From: JACMLD01 sp047602295
GTDB lineage: Bacteria; Bacteroidota; Bacteroidia; Chitinophagales; Chitinophagaceae
Assembly: GCA_047602295.1 (NCBI GenBank)
Contig: JASGHP010000001.1
Location: 186,001-250,000 of the forward strand
Direction of reading: 5' to 3'
Length of the DNA stretch: 64,000 nt
Shown here: positions 43,644 through 51,160 of the stretch, in pieces
Layout: the number at the start of each line of letters is the position of its first letter
Position numbering within the stretch: position 1 is the stretch's first letter
Translations under genes and position numbers: made by a program
Notes under the pieces: model-generated
The model's database searches: none
What the model saw: the letters and a program-made list of their open reading frames with translations, nothing else
Told to the model about the DNA's origin: nothing

Positions 43644-43973
43644 ATGAAATTGGCTAAAATCGAAATCGACCAATTGAAAAGAGAGCTTTTCGATGCTCGA
43701 TCAAGGCTTCGATCTGTACAGAAAGATATCGACGATCTTAAAAAAGCCATTATTGAAGGCGGTGGTAAATTAGATTTACCATGGCCAAATGTAGTTCCTC
43801 GCAACAAGGAGATTTATAAAAGGTGGAAAGATGGGCAGAAATTTTCGGAGATTGCTAAAGATTACAGGCTCTCAATAACAACAATTAGCGGCGTATGTAA
43901 TCGGATAGAAAGAACTCTTGAAGTAAAGGGACATCATTACAAGAAGTACAAGAGTTTGCTGAAATATAAATAA
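43644..43973 (+). CDS. Coiled-coil/helix-turn-helix protein
   Basis: 109 residues. The first 40 form a coiled coil (IEIDQLKRELFDARSRLRSVQKDIDDLKKAI). Residues about 55-95 look like a helix-turn-helix (YKRWKDGQKFSEIAKDYRLSITTISGVCNRIER), similar to sigma region 4 or transposase-type HTH domains. A likely DNA-binding regulator lying just upstream of a candidate structured RNA and the Type IIG gene, so it might control that gene; this is positional inference. Confidence 0.7.
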   Translation: MKLAKIEIDQLKRELFDARSRLRSVQKDIDDLKKAIIEGGGKLDLPWPNVVPRNKEIYKRWKDGQKFSEIAKDYRLSITTISGVCNRIERTLEVKGHHYKKYKSLLKYK

Positions 43974-43975
43974 AG

Positions 43976-44140
43976 GGATTAAAGGCGCAGTTAGCCAGAA
44001 TAAATGCGGGGAATTTTTACAAATTCTTGCTAGGACGTCTGAAGGCTAAAGATGGCACGAATGTCGGGGCTAACAATTGCGCTTTAATGATTTAGGAGGC
44101 CGTCGGAGAAAGTCACCAGAAATGGTGGCTTTTTAATTTT
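43976..44140 (+). ncRNA. Candidate structured RNA/leader ahead of the Type IIG gene
   Basis: The 240-bp gap holds a long-range helix: 43978-43996 (ATTAAAGGCGCAGTTAGCC) pairs with 44068-44088 in three blocks of 7, 4 and 7 bp with small bulges. Inside is a GAATTT/AAATTC hairpin near 44010. Then comes a terminator-like hairpin (44111-44130) with a T-run. The design could be a small RNA or a transcription-attenuation leader for the restriction-modification gene that starts 74 bp later. No known family recognised. Confidence 0.45.
44111..44140 (+). terminator. Terminator-like hairpin upstream of Type IIG gene
   Basis: AGTCACC/GGTGGCT stem (44111-44117 with 44124-44130), one G-T pair, six-base loop, followed by TTTTAATTTT. 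Confidence 0.7.
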
Positions 44141-44213
44141 AGGCTTGATTATATGTATGAGAACGACTTAAATTTGTAATTATTCTGTTTTTAACTCGCA
44201 AGACTGATTTTAA

Positions 44214-47200
44214 ATGGTTTACAAGCTTCTTCCTCCAAGAAAGGCACTAAATAAGGCCTATCTGAAGGTAAAACCTACCAGAAATGAAATAGAAAGTTTC
44301 AAAGCTAATTTGATAGAGCTTCTTGATCAAATCAATGAAAAAGAGTCGGAAGAATTTCACAAGAATACAATTTCCAAATTCCTCGATAAAACGTATTACG
44401 GAGGTCACTATTATATCAATACAAAAGGTCGTAATGATCTAGTTATCCATACCGATAAAACTGCTAAGAGTTCAGTAGGTGTCATTGTCGAAACCAAAAA
44501 GCCAACAAACAAAGGCGAAATGGTTCAAAAAGATAATCTTAATACCAAAGCATTTCAAGAACTAGTCCTTTATTACATGAGAGAACGGATTGGTGAAAAC
44601 AATCTTGAAATCAAACATCTTATTATAACAAATATATATGAATGGTTCATATTCGATGTCGATATTTTTGAAAAAGCATTTGCCCAAAATAAGGAGTTTG
44701 AAAAAAAATTTATTGATTTTGAAGAAAAAAGACTGTCCGGAAAAAACACTGATTTCTTTTATAAAGAAATAGCCGAACCTGCGGTTGAAGAATTACTTGC
44801 AGGAAAGACAAAAGCAGGAAAAGAACTTAGCTATACACATTTCGATTTGAGACCGTACGAAAAAATTGTTCGAAATAATGATAAACAAGACGACAACAAA
44901 CTTATTGCTCTATTCAAGCTTCTTTCACCAGAACATCTTTTAAAACTTCCATTTCGAAACGATAGTAATAGTCTTGATAAAACATTTTATTCAGAGCTAC
45001 TGCATATTATCGGCCTAACGGAAGTGAAAGATGGGGGGAAAAAACTAATAGATCGGAAAAGTCCATCAGAAAGAAATATTGGCTCACTACTTGAAAACAC
45101 AATTACACAATTGGAGTCTTTAGATAAGCTGTCACGCTTAGATAAACCTGCGCAATTTGGGGGATCCGTTGAAGAGCGATATTTCAACGTGGGTCTTGAA
45201 CTAACAATCACTTGGATAAACAGGCTTTTATTTTTAAAGTTACTGGAGGCTCAGCTTGTAAGTTATAATAAAGGAGATAGGTCATATGCGTTCTTAAAGA
45301 AAGAAAAAATTAAGGGGTTTGATGATCTGAATAGCCTTTTCTTTCAAGTTCTCGCTAAAGAAATAAAGGATCGAAGTATAGGGGTGAATGAGGCGTTTAG
45401 CAAAATCCCTTATTTAAATAGTTCATTATTTGAACCTTCGGATTTGGAACAAATTTGCTTCCCTATCAGCCAATTACAAGACAATATACTCATTCCAATT
45501 TTATCCAATACCGTTTTAAAAGATGCAAATGGAAAGAAAAGATCGGGAAAGTTGAATGCACTCGAATATCTATTTAATTTTTTAGACTCTTATGATTTTA
45601 GCGGCGAAGGATCGGAAGATATTCAAGAGGAAAATAAATCTCTTATTAGCGCTTCGGTTTTGGGATTAATTTTTGAAAAGATAAATGGTTATAAAGACGG
45701 ATCGTTTTTTACTCCGGGTTTTATAACGATGTACATGTGCGGTGAAACAATTAGAAAATCAGTAATTGAGAAATTTAATGAAGTTAAAGGATGGAACTGT
45801 AAATCCTTTGAAGAAGTCTACGACAAAATCGAGGATAAAGTAGCCGCAAACAATATTATTAATAGCTTAAAATTAGTAGATCCGGCTGTCGGGTCAGGAC
45901 ACTTTCTTGTTTCAGCCTTGAATGAGATAATTGCCATTAAATCAGATTTGAGAATTTTGTTAGATAGGCATGGTAAGAGTCTTAGAGATTATCATATTGA
46001 AATATCAAATGATGAATTAACAATCACTGATGAGGACGGAAAGCTTTTCGAGTATAATCCTAAAAATAAAGAAAGTCAGAGAGTTCAAGAAGCAATATTT
46101 CATGAAAAACAACAAATTATTGAAAATTGTCTTTTTGGTGTTGATATAAACACTAACTCCGTAAAAATTTGTCGCTTACGACTTTGGATCGAGCTTCTTA
46201 AAAATGCTTATTATAAAGCAGATGATGAATTAGAAACTCTGCCAAATATTGATATAAATATTAAATGTGGTAACTCCTTAATAAGCCGATATTCCCTCGA
46301 ATCTGACTTAAGCCAAGCACTAAAGAAGTCAAAGATTACAATTAAAAAATATCGAGAAGCCGTTCAGCGTTATCGCCACGCGGCCAGCAAAGATCAGAAA
46401 CGTGAAATGGAAAGCTTAATCGCAACAATCAAGGGCGATTTTAAAACCGAGATCAGTAATAACGACCCGAAAATAAAAAGACTGCGCTCAAAGAAGGGTG
46501 ATCTTGAAAAAATAATGACTCAACATTCTTTATTTGAACTTTCCAAGACTGAGCAAAAAGAGAAGAAAAAAATACAGGCTAATCTTGAAAAAGAAATTGA
46601 AAAGCTGTCAAATGAAGTTGAGGAGATCAGGAATAATAAAATATTTGAAAATGCATTTGAATGGAGGTTTGAATTTCCTGAAGTTCTTGACGATGAAGGC
46701 AATTATTTGGGCTTTGATATAGTCATTGGTAATCCTCCCTACATTCGAATTCAAGAACTAAATCAGGCGAATGTAAGTGTTGTTGATTATTACAACAATG
46801 CGTACTTATCAACTGGGAGTGGCAACTATGATTTATACATTCCTTTTATAGAACTTGGCTATCATCTGCTCAGAACAAATGGCAACTTCTGCTATATCAT
46901 GCCGCATAAATTTACAAATGCGAATTATGGAGAGAAAGTTCGTGAGTTTATCTCAGAAAGATTTTTTTTAAGTCGGTTAATTCTGTTTGGAGCGCTTCAA
47001 GTTTTTGAGGATGCAACCACCTATACAGGATTGTTCTTCATGTCAAAGAAAAAGAATGAAGAAATTGAATTTTTAGATTGCGATGACTTTAAACTTCTTG
47101 ATTCGAAAAAACAATTGCGTTTTTCAAAATTGCCTGCGTATGGAATTTCGAAGGAAGAATGGATTTTCTTATCAAGTGAAGATTCTGATCTGTTAAGCAG

Positions 47201-48086
47201 GTTAAAGAGTCGTTTTCCAACTCTTGAATCTAATACGCAGAGGATTTTCCAAGGTCTTAAAACTAGTTCTGATAAAATTTATATTTTAGAAAAGGTCTCA
47301 GAAACAGATGAAGATTTTGAGGTTTTGTGCAAGCAAAATGAAAAGAAGTATAGGCTTGAAAAAGACCTATTGTTTCCCCTTATAAAAGGCGGTAACAGTC
47401 GAGCCTTCCAAATAACTGAGACAGAATTATTGGTTCTATTCCCTTATAGTAAAGGATTGCTGATTGAGGAAAGTGTTTTAAAGAAAAAATATCCAAAAAC
47501 TTATTCATATCTCGAAGAACACAAAAGCTCTTTAGAGAAAAGAGAAGACGGAAAGATGATCGGTAAAGGTTGGTACCAATTTGGAAGAAATCAAGCGATA
47601 GATGTAATTACTTTGCCAAAACTGTTTACTCCCGATATTGCTCCAGCTCCGCGATTCTCATATGATTCTAAAGGCGAATACTTCTTTACGGGTGGTGTTT
47701 CGGGAGGATATGGAGTAGTCCCTAAAACTGGAATCTCTCCATATTATCTTTTGGCGATTTTAAATAGCCCAGTAGCTGAATGGTACATTAATAAAACCTC
47801 CACGCAAATGAGAGGAGGGTGGTTCAGTTTCGAATCACGGTACATTAAAAATCTTCCTGTACCTGAACAGCCAATAGAAATAGAAATTATAGAAAACAAG
47901 GTTAAAGAAATTATAGATTTAAAATATCAAAACTTAGCAGCAGATAAGCTTGAATTAGAGCTTAATTCCATTGTCGCTAAACTTTATCAACTAAGTGATG
48001 AGGATACAAAAACACTTTCACTTGGACGCACCAATCAAGGATCAAAAGATAAAACAGAATCTAGTGCGTTATCCGCATCTTTGTGA
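44214..48086 (+). CDS. Single-chain Type IIG-like restriction-modification enzyme (Eco57I family)
   Basis: 1290 residues. The N-terminal nuclease region has RNDLVIHTDKTAKSSVGVIVETKKP at about 75-98, a PD-(D/E)XK-type core. The N6-adenine methyltransferase has motif I LVDPAVGSGHFLVSAL near 557 and motif IV IVIGNPPYIRIQ near 840. A charged coiled coil (about 700-800) is inserted between them. The C-terminal 300 residues are a TaqI-like target-recognition domain (FQGLKTSSDKIYIL, GGVSGGYGVVP, TSTQMRGGWFSFESRYIKNLPVP). Such enzymes cut and methylate asymmetric sites alone. It is the largest gene in the element; its end overlaps the convergent integrase gene by 52 bp. Confidence 0.88.
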   Translation: MVYKLLPPRKALNKAYLKVKPTRNEIESFKANLIELLDQINEKESEEFHKNTISKFLDKTYYGGHYYINTKGRNDLVIHTDKTAKSSVGVIVETKKPTNKGEMVQKDNLNTKAFQELVLYYMRERIGENNLEIKHLIITNIYEWFIFDVDIFEKAFAQNKEFEKKFIDFEEKRLSGKNTDFFYKEIAEPAVEELLAGKTKAGKELSYTHFDLRPYEKIVRNNDKQDDNKLIALFKLLSPEHLLKLPFRNDSNSLDKTFYSELLHIIGLTEVKDGGKKLIDRKSPSERNIGSLLENTITQLESLDKLSRLDKPAQFGGSVEERYFNVGLELTITWINRLLFLKLLEAQLVSYNKGDRSYAFLKKEKIKGFDDLNSLFFQVLAKEIKDRSIGVNEAFSKIPYLNSSLFEPSDLEQICFPISQLQDNILIPILSNTVLKDANGKKRSGKLNALEYLFNFLDSYDFSGEGSEDIQEENKSLISASVLGLIFEKINGYKDGSFFTPGFITMYMCGETIRKSVIEKFNEVKGWNCKSFEEVYDKIEDKVAANNIINSLKLVDPAVGSGHFLVSALNEIIAIKSDLRILLDRHGKSLRDYHIEISNDELTITDEDGKLFEYNPKNKESQRVQEAIFHEKQQIIENCLFGVDINTNSVKICRLRLWIELLKNAYYKADDELETLPNIDINIKCGNSLISRYSLESDLSQALKKSKITIKKYREAVQRYRHAASKDQKREMESLIATIKGDFKTEISNNDPKIKRLRSKKGDLEKIMTQHSLFELSKTEQKEKKKIQANLEKEIEKLSNEVEEIRNNKIFENAFEWRFEFPEVLDDEGNYLGFDIVIGNPPYIRIQELNQANVSVVDYYNNAYLSTGSGNYDLYIPFIELGYHLLRTNGNFCYIMPHKFTNANYGEKVREFISERFFLSRLILFGALQVFEDATTYTGLFFMSKKKNEEIEFLDCDDFKLLDSKKQLRFSKLPAYGISKEEWIFLSSEDSDLLSRLKSRFPTLESNTQRIFQGLKTSSDKIYILEKVSETDEDFEVLCKQNEKKYRLEKDLLFPLIKGGNSRAFQITETELLVLFPYSKGLLIEESVLKKKYPKTYSYLEEHKSSLEKREDGKMIGKGWYQFGRNQAIDVITLPKLFTPDIAPAPRFSYDSKGEYFFTGGVSGGYGVVPKTGISPYYLLAILNSPVAEWYINKTSTQMRGGWFSFESRYIKNLPVPEQPIEIEIIENKVKEIIDLKYQNLAADKLELELNSIVAKLYQLSDEDTKTLSLGRTNQGSKDKTESSALSASL

Positions 48087-49274
48087 ATGAAATTTGTTTG
48101 ATAGCCAATTGTTGTGGTAATTGAAGAATGTCTATATAGCTTTTGGAGCATTTGGATAGGGATCTTATCTCCTGCGATACTAGCAAAAGTGTGACGCGCA
48201 ATGTGCATGGTCAAAGGTGCATTGATTTCTGCTTTTGGCGCAACATGCAATCGGAGAATTTTATCAATAGCACTTACCTTAAAAGCAATAGAGCGTTTAG
48301 TGATAAATTCGTTAGTGAAGTCAACTCCTTGCAATTCGGGAAAAACAAGAATCATTGGTGTTCTTTTTGAATTGCTCATAGTATTTTAAAATATTAACTG
48401 CTTTATCTGGAATTTTTAGTGAGCCGCCTTTGTTATTTTTACCCATGGAATAGTGAAGGCGATAGTTTTGAAAGTCTGACCAGCGCAAGCGCATTACATC
48501 TGAAACACGCATGCCGGCAAAATAAAAAGAGAACAGCCATAGATTACGGGCATGATGGTGTTTAGGATCAGGTAAATCAGCGTTTTCTAGGCGTGTTACA
48601 TCTTCAATTGAAAGACCGACTTTGTTTGTATCTGGGAATTTGATTTTAATTCCACCTTCACCAAAAGGCGATTGCGCCTTTGTAACAACTCCTCCTTTGC
48701 GAGCATGAGCAAACACCGAGCGAATGGTTACAAGGTGGTTTGCGATCGTGCGCTCACTTATTTTAGCCTTACCGCGTTTTGGTTTATATGACGATTTCAG
48801 GTAAACAACAAAACGTTCCAATAACCCAACAGTTAAATCCGAGAACGCAACATCTTCTCCTTTTAGAAATTCTTTGAAATGTTGAATGCGGGGTTTATCT
48901 GATGTGTACTGATTATATTTTCCAGCATCTTTAAGGTTGTCGAGAAAATTTTGTGCTTGCGGAAAAAAGGTAGCTGCAGTATTCGGTTTGATTTTGTTTC
49001 GAACAGCTTTTGCGCTGACATGAGTTTTTTTAGTTTCAACCTCTAATGCGCTGTCATTCGCTTCTGATAATTTTTTAATAAGGAAATTGTTAAGCCTTAC
49101 AGAATTGGGGTGTGATTTTTTAACCCGCTGTGAGCCTTTATCCCATTCGGATTCTTTAAGGTAATACCCAAGGGAGACAAAGCTCGATTTTCTGTCTTTC
49201 GTGATACGCAAACACAGTGGTAAAGTGCCGTCGGCAGCAGGTTTTTGGCGTAATACGATTTTGATTGAGGACAT
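48035..49274 (-). pseudogene. Bacteroidota-type tyrosine recombinase (element integrase), frameshifted at 48349-48353
   Basis: The first part (49274 to about 48353) has an arm-binding domain (IKIVLRQKPAADGTLPLCLRIT), a SAM-like core-binding domain and the catalytic Arg in GMRVSDVMRLRW. The rest, in the +1 frame from VFPELQGVDF, holds HxxR (MHIARHTFASIAG), the His in LYRHSSITTTIGY and the Tyr nucleophile. Together about 413 residues. It sits next to attR and is the likely enzyme for the tRNA-Phe integration. Reading GATTCTT as GATCTT gives NDLVFPELQ and a full protein. As sequenced, it would be truncated before the second catalytic block. Confidence 0.87.
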
Positions 49275-49290
49275 GTTGTACCTGAAATTG

Positions 49291-49310
49291 GGTACAACAT
49301 AGGTACAACA
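49291..49310 (+). repeat. Right copy of 20-bp element-end repeat
   Basis: GGTACAACATAGGTACAACA, identical and in the same orientation to 22487-22506. It lies 17 bp upstream of the integrase start, with another inverted TGTTGTACC half-site at 49274-49282. Confidence 0.7.
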
Positions 49311-49415
49311 AATGGCGTTTTTATGTGGTTTTAAGCGATTCCATTAAATACACAATATACTGACCAATAATCACTTACGTTCATTAAACACCATTAAAGA
49401 CCATCAATTTCGAAA

Positions 49416-49460
49416 CTGAAAATCCTTGTGTCGGCGGTTCGATCCCGCCCCACACCACAG
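49416..49460 (+). repeat. attR core repeat with orphan tRNA-Phe 3' half
   Basis: Identical over 45 bp to 22393-22437. It holds the tRNA-Phe anticodon loop to 3' end without any 5' half, so it is not a functional tRNA. Confidence 0.95.
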
Positions 49461-49466
49461 AAATGA

Positions 49467-49502
49467 AGCAGTTATAACGAAAAGTTGTAACTGCTTTTTT
49501 TA
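49467..49502 (+). terminator. Original tRNA-Phe terminator stranded at attR
   Basis: AAGCAGTTA/TAACTGCTT 9-bp stem with inner AAC/GTT and a T-run. Its position 7 bp after the orphan tRNA end indicates it ended the tRNA transcript before insertion. Confidence 0.75.
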
Positions 49503-49525
49503 TACTTTCACCCAAACTTTAACTT

Positions 49526-49939
49526 ATGAAAAGAAAATCGCTTCTAGGATTGTTATTATGTGCTTTTGCAGTGATGTCATGCAGTAAGGAAAATACCCCT
49601 CCGCCAACTTATCAAATAGCAGGGTTATGGATCGGCACTTATACTGTAAATCAAATACCCTCACAGGGAAATCTTTATTACAGTTTTATTATTAAGCCAG
49701 ATGGTACACTGCTTACCGAAGGCAAAGGTGGCAATGGAACCATGCTTTATTCAAGCGGAACGTGGAGCCTAACCGACTCAACCTTTACCTACAAAGTGCA
49801 GGCGTTTCAATCGGGCATTCAGCAAACTGGAGCATTAAAATTTAGCAATAAAGGACAATTAACCGGAGGCACCTGGACTGATACCAATAACTCACCCAAT
49901 CTTTCTGGAACTTTTCCGGTGATGGCCAGAATTAACTAG
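49526..49939 (+). CDS. Hypothetical lipoprotein (lipocalin-like beta protein)
   Basis: 137 residues with a lipobox (VMSC, Cys19). The mature part (IAGLWIGTYTVNQ..SGTWSLTDSTFTYKVQ..GQLTGGTW..LSGTFPV) is a string of short beta strands with W/G turns, as in small lipocalin-like or 'DUF4488-like' exported proteins of Bacteroidota. It is followed by a strong terminator. Ligand unknown. Confidence 0.75.
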   Translation: MKRKSLLGLLLCAFAVMSCSKENTPPPTYQIAGLWIGTYTVNQIPSQGNLYYSFIIKPDGTLLTEGKGGNGTMLYSSGTWSLTDSTFTYKVQAFQSGIQQTGALKFSNKGQLTGGTWTDTNNSPNLSGTFPVMARIN

Positions 49940-49955
49940 TTTTTGCATGTAACAT

Positions 49956-49990
49956 AAAAAAGCAACCAATCACAATGGTTGCTTTTTTAT
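49956..49990 (+). terminator. Rho-independent terminator
   Basis: AAAAGCAACCA/TGGTTGCTTTT 11-bp stem with a seven-base loop and T-run, 17 bp past the lipoprotein stop. Confidence 0.88.
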
Positions 49991-50075
49991 GCCCTTTCTA
50001 AAACTAACATCTGTAAATTTTATGGATTTTATGCAAAAAACTGCGCTTCGGCATCTTGCTCCAAACAATAAACTT

Positions 50076-50414
50076 ATGAAACAGCTGCTTTTTGTCTTTA
50101 CAAGCTTATGCTTTTCTATTATTTGCGCTGCGCAAAATATAAAAACCAATCAGGATAGCAGTTTTAATAAAAACATATTTAAGGTAAGCTTGCTAAAAGA
50201 AACACTCTCTGTAACAGATAAGGATCAACCCATACCTATTACCAGCCTAAATTCATTAGATAGTTTAATCAAAAAGCTTTCTTTCACCGTAGATCAAACC
50301 ATTCATTTTGAAAGTGTAAATGCAGATCCTGAAAAAGTAAGGGCCATTACAACTATATTAAACAAATGTAATTGCCATGTAACGGCGCAGCACGTAAAAT
50401 TTGATAAGCAGTAA
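50076..50414 (+). CDS. Small exported hypothetical protein
   Basis: 112 residues from the ATG at 50076, with a signal peptide (MKQLLFVFTSLCFSIICAAQ) cut after CAAQ-type site. The remaining 90 residues (KVSLLKETLSVTDKDQPIPITSLNSLDSLIKKLSF.. KVRAITTILNKCNCHVTAQHV) have an alpha/beta pattern reminiscent of periplasmic ExbD/biopolymer-type domains, but no firm match. The longer in-frame start at 49989 crosses the preceding terminator and was rejected. Confidence 0.65.
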   Translation: MKQLLFVFTSLCFSIICAAQNIKTNQDSSFNKNIFKVSLLKETLSVTDKDQPIPITSLNSLDSLIKKLSFTVDQTIHFESVNADPEKVRAITTILNKCNCHVTAQHVKFDKQ

Positions 50415-50530
50415 AGCGATAATTGATCGAAACAATAATTTTCATCCTCAACAGATACCTTAACCCTCCCTTAATTATGCGGTAATGATTTGGTAATCTC
50501 TTCCTTCTATTTTCATGCAAAGCCGTGCTT

Positions 50531-51130
50531 ATGCCTTTCTGGGAAGAGATTAAAAATATTGACAAGATCCTTTTTGTTCTTATACACAATGATGCAGACC
50601 AAAAACTGATGGATGGCATTATGCTGTTTATCAGGAATGCAGTTACATGGATTCCACTTTACCTTTTTTTACTGGTGTATAGCTTTAAAAAAATGCAAAC
50701 CAAAGCCTGGCTGTTTATTGCAGGCAGTATTGTTGTTTTTGCCATTACAGATAGTCTTAGCGCATCTGTATTAAAACCGCTGTTTGCAAGGCCCAGGCCT
50801 TGTTACGATGCAGAAATACATAGTTATATACGCAACGTAATTGATTGCGGAGGGCTTTATTCTTTCCCTTCTTCACATGCATCCAATCATTTTGGGCTGG
50901 CGGCCTTCTGGTTTTTTTCTATACAACGTGTTAGCGGTAAAAAATGGAAATGGTTATGGGCCTGGGCTACCGTTATTGGTTATGCGCAAATTTATGTTGG
51001 CAAGCATTTCCCGCTGGATATTGTGGGCGGAGCTATCCTGGGCATCATTGTAGGCGCACTAATAGCCCAATTGTTTAGCTATTTTTGGGAGCATACACCA
51101 CAATCACGAAGTCTTACACCGGCTGCTTAA
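50531..51130 (+). CDS. PAP2-family phosphatase (membrane lipid phosphatase)
   Basis: 199 residues with several membrane helices. The PAP2 triad is complete: KPLFARPRP (motif 1), YSFPSSHASNHFG (PSGH-like motif 2, catalytic His) and YVGKHFPLDIVGG (motif 3, RxxxxxHxxxD with Lys-His variant). It probably removes phosphate from undecaprenyl or lipid pyrophosphates at the periplasmic face. It is followed by a GT39-like transferase 30 bp later, so the two may be a lipid-A or polyprenyl-phosphate unit. Confidence 0.87.
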   Translation: MPFWEEIKNIDKILFVLIHNDADQKLMDGIMLFIRNAVTWIPLYLFLLVYSFKKMQTKAWLFIAGSIVVFAITDSLSASVLKPLFARPRPCYDAEIHSYIRNVIDCGGLYSFPSSHASNHFGLAAFWFFSIQRVSGKKWKWLWAWATVIGYAQIYVGKHFPLDIVGGAILGIIVGALIAQLFSYFWEHTPQSRSLTPAA

Positions 51131-51160
51131 TAAAACCAGGCTAGTTTTGCTTTTATACTT

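Larger units (their letters stand above)
22393..49460. mobile_element. 27-kb integrative mobilizable element in tRNA-Phe
   Basis: Two 45-bp direct repeats, 27,023 bp apart, bound a block unlike its surroundings: more AT-rich, two site-specific tyrosine integrases, a serine recombinase, a relaxase, a T4CP-like ATPase, defence genes and toxin-antitoxin genes. The left repeat is part of the intact tRNA-Phe, and the right one is the orphan 3' half. A Bacteroidota-type integrase reads leftward from just inside the right end. No VirB/Tra mating-pair genes are seen, which argues for mobilization by a helper rather than self-transfer. The integrase and the T4CP gene are frameshifted as sequenced, so mobility today is uncertain. 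Confidence 0.93.
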
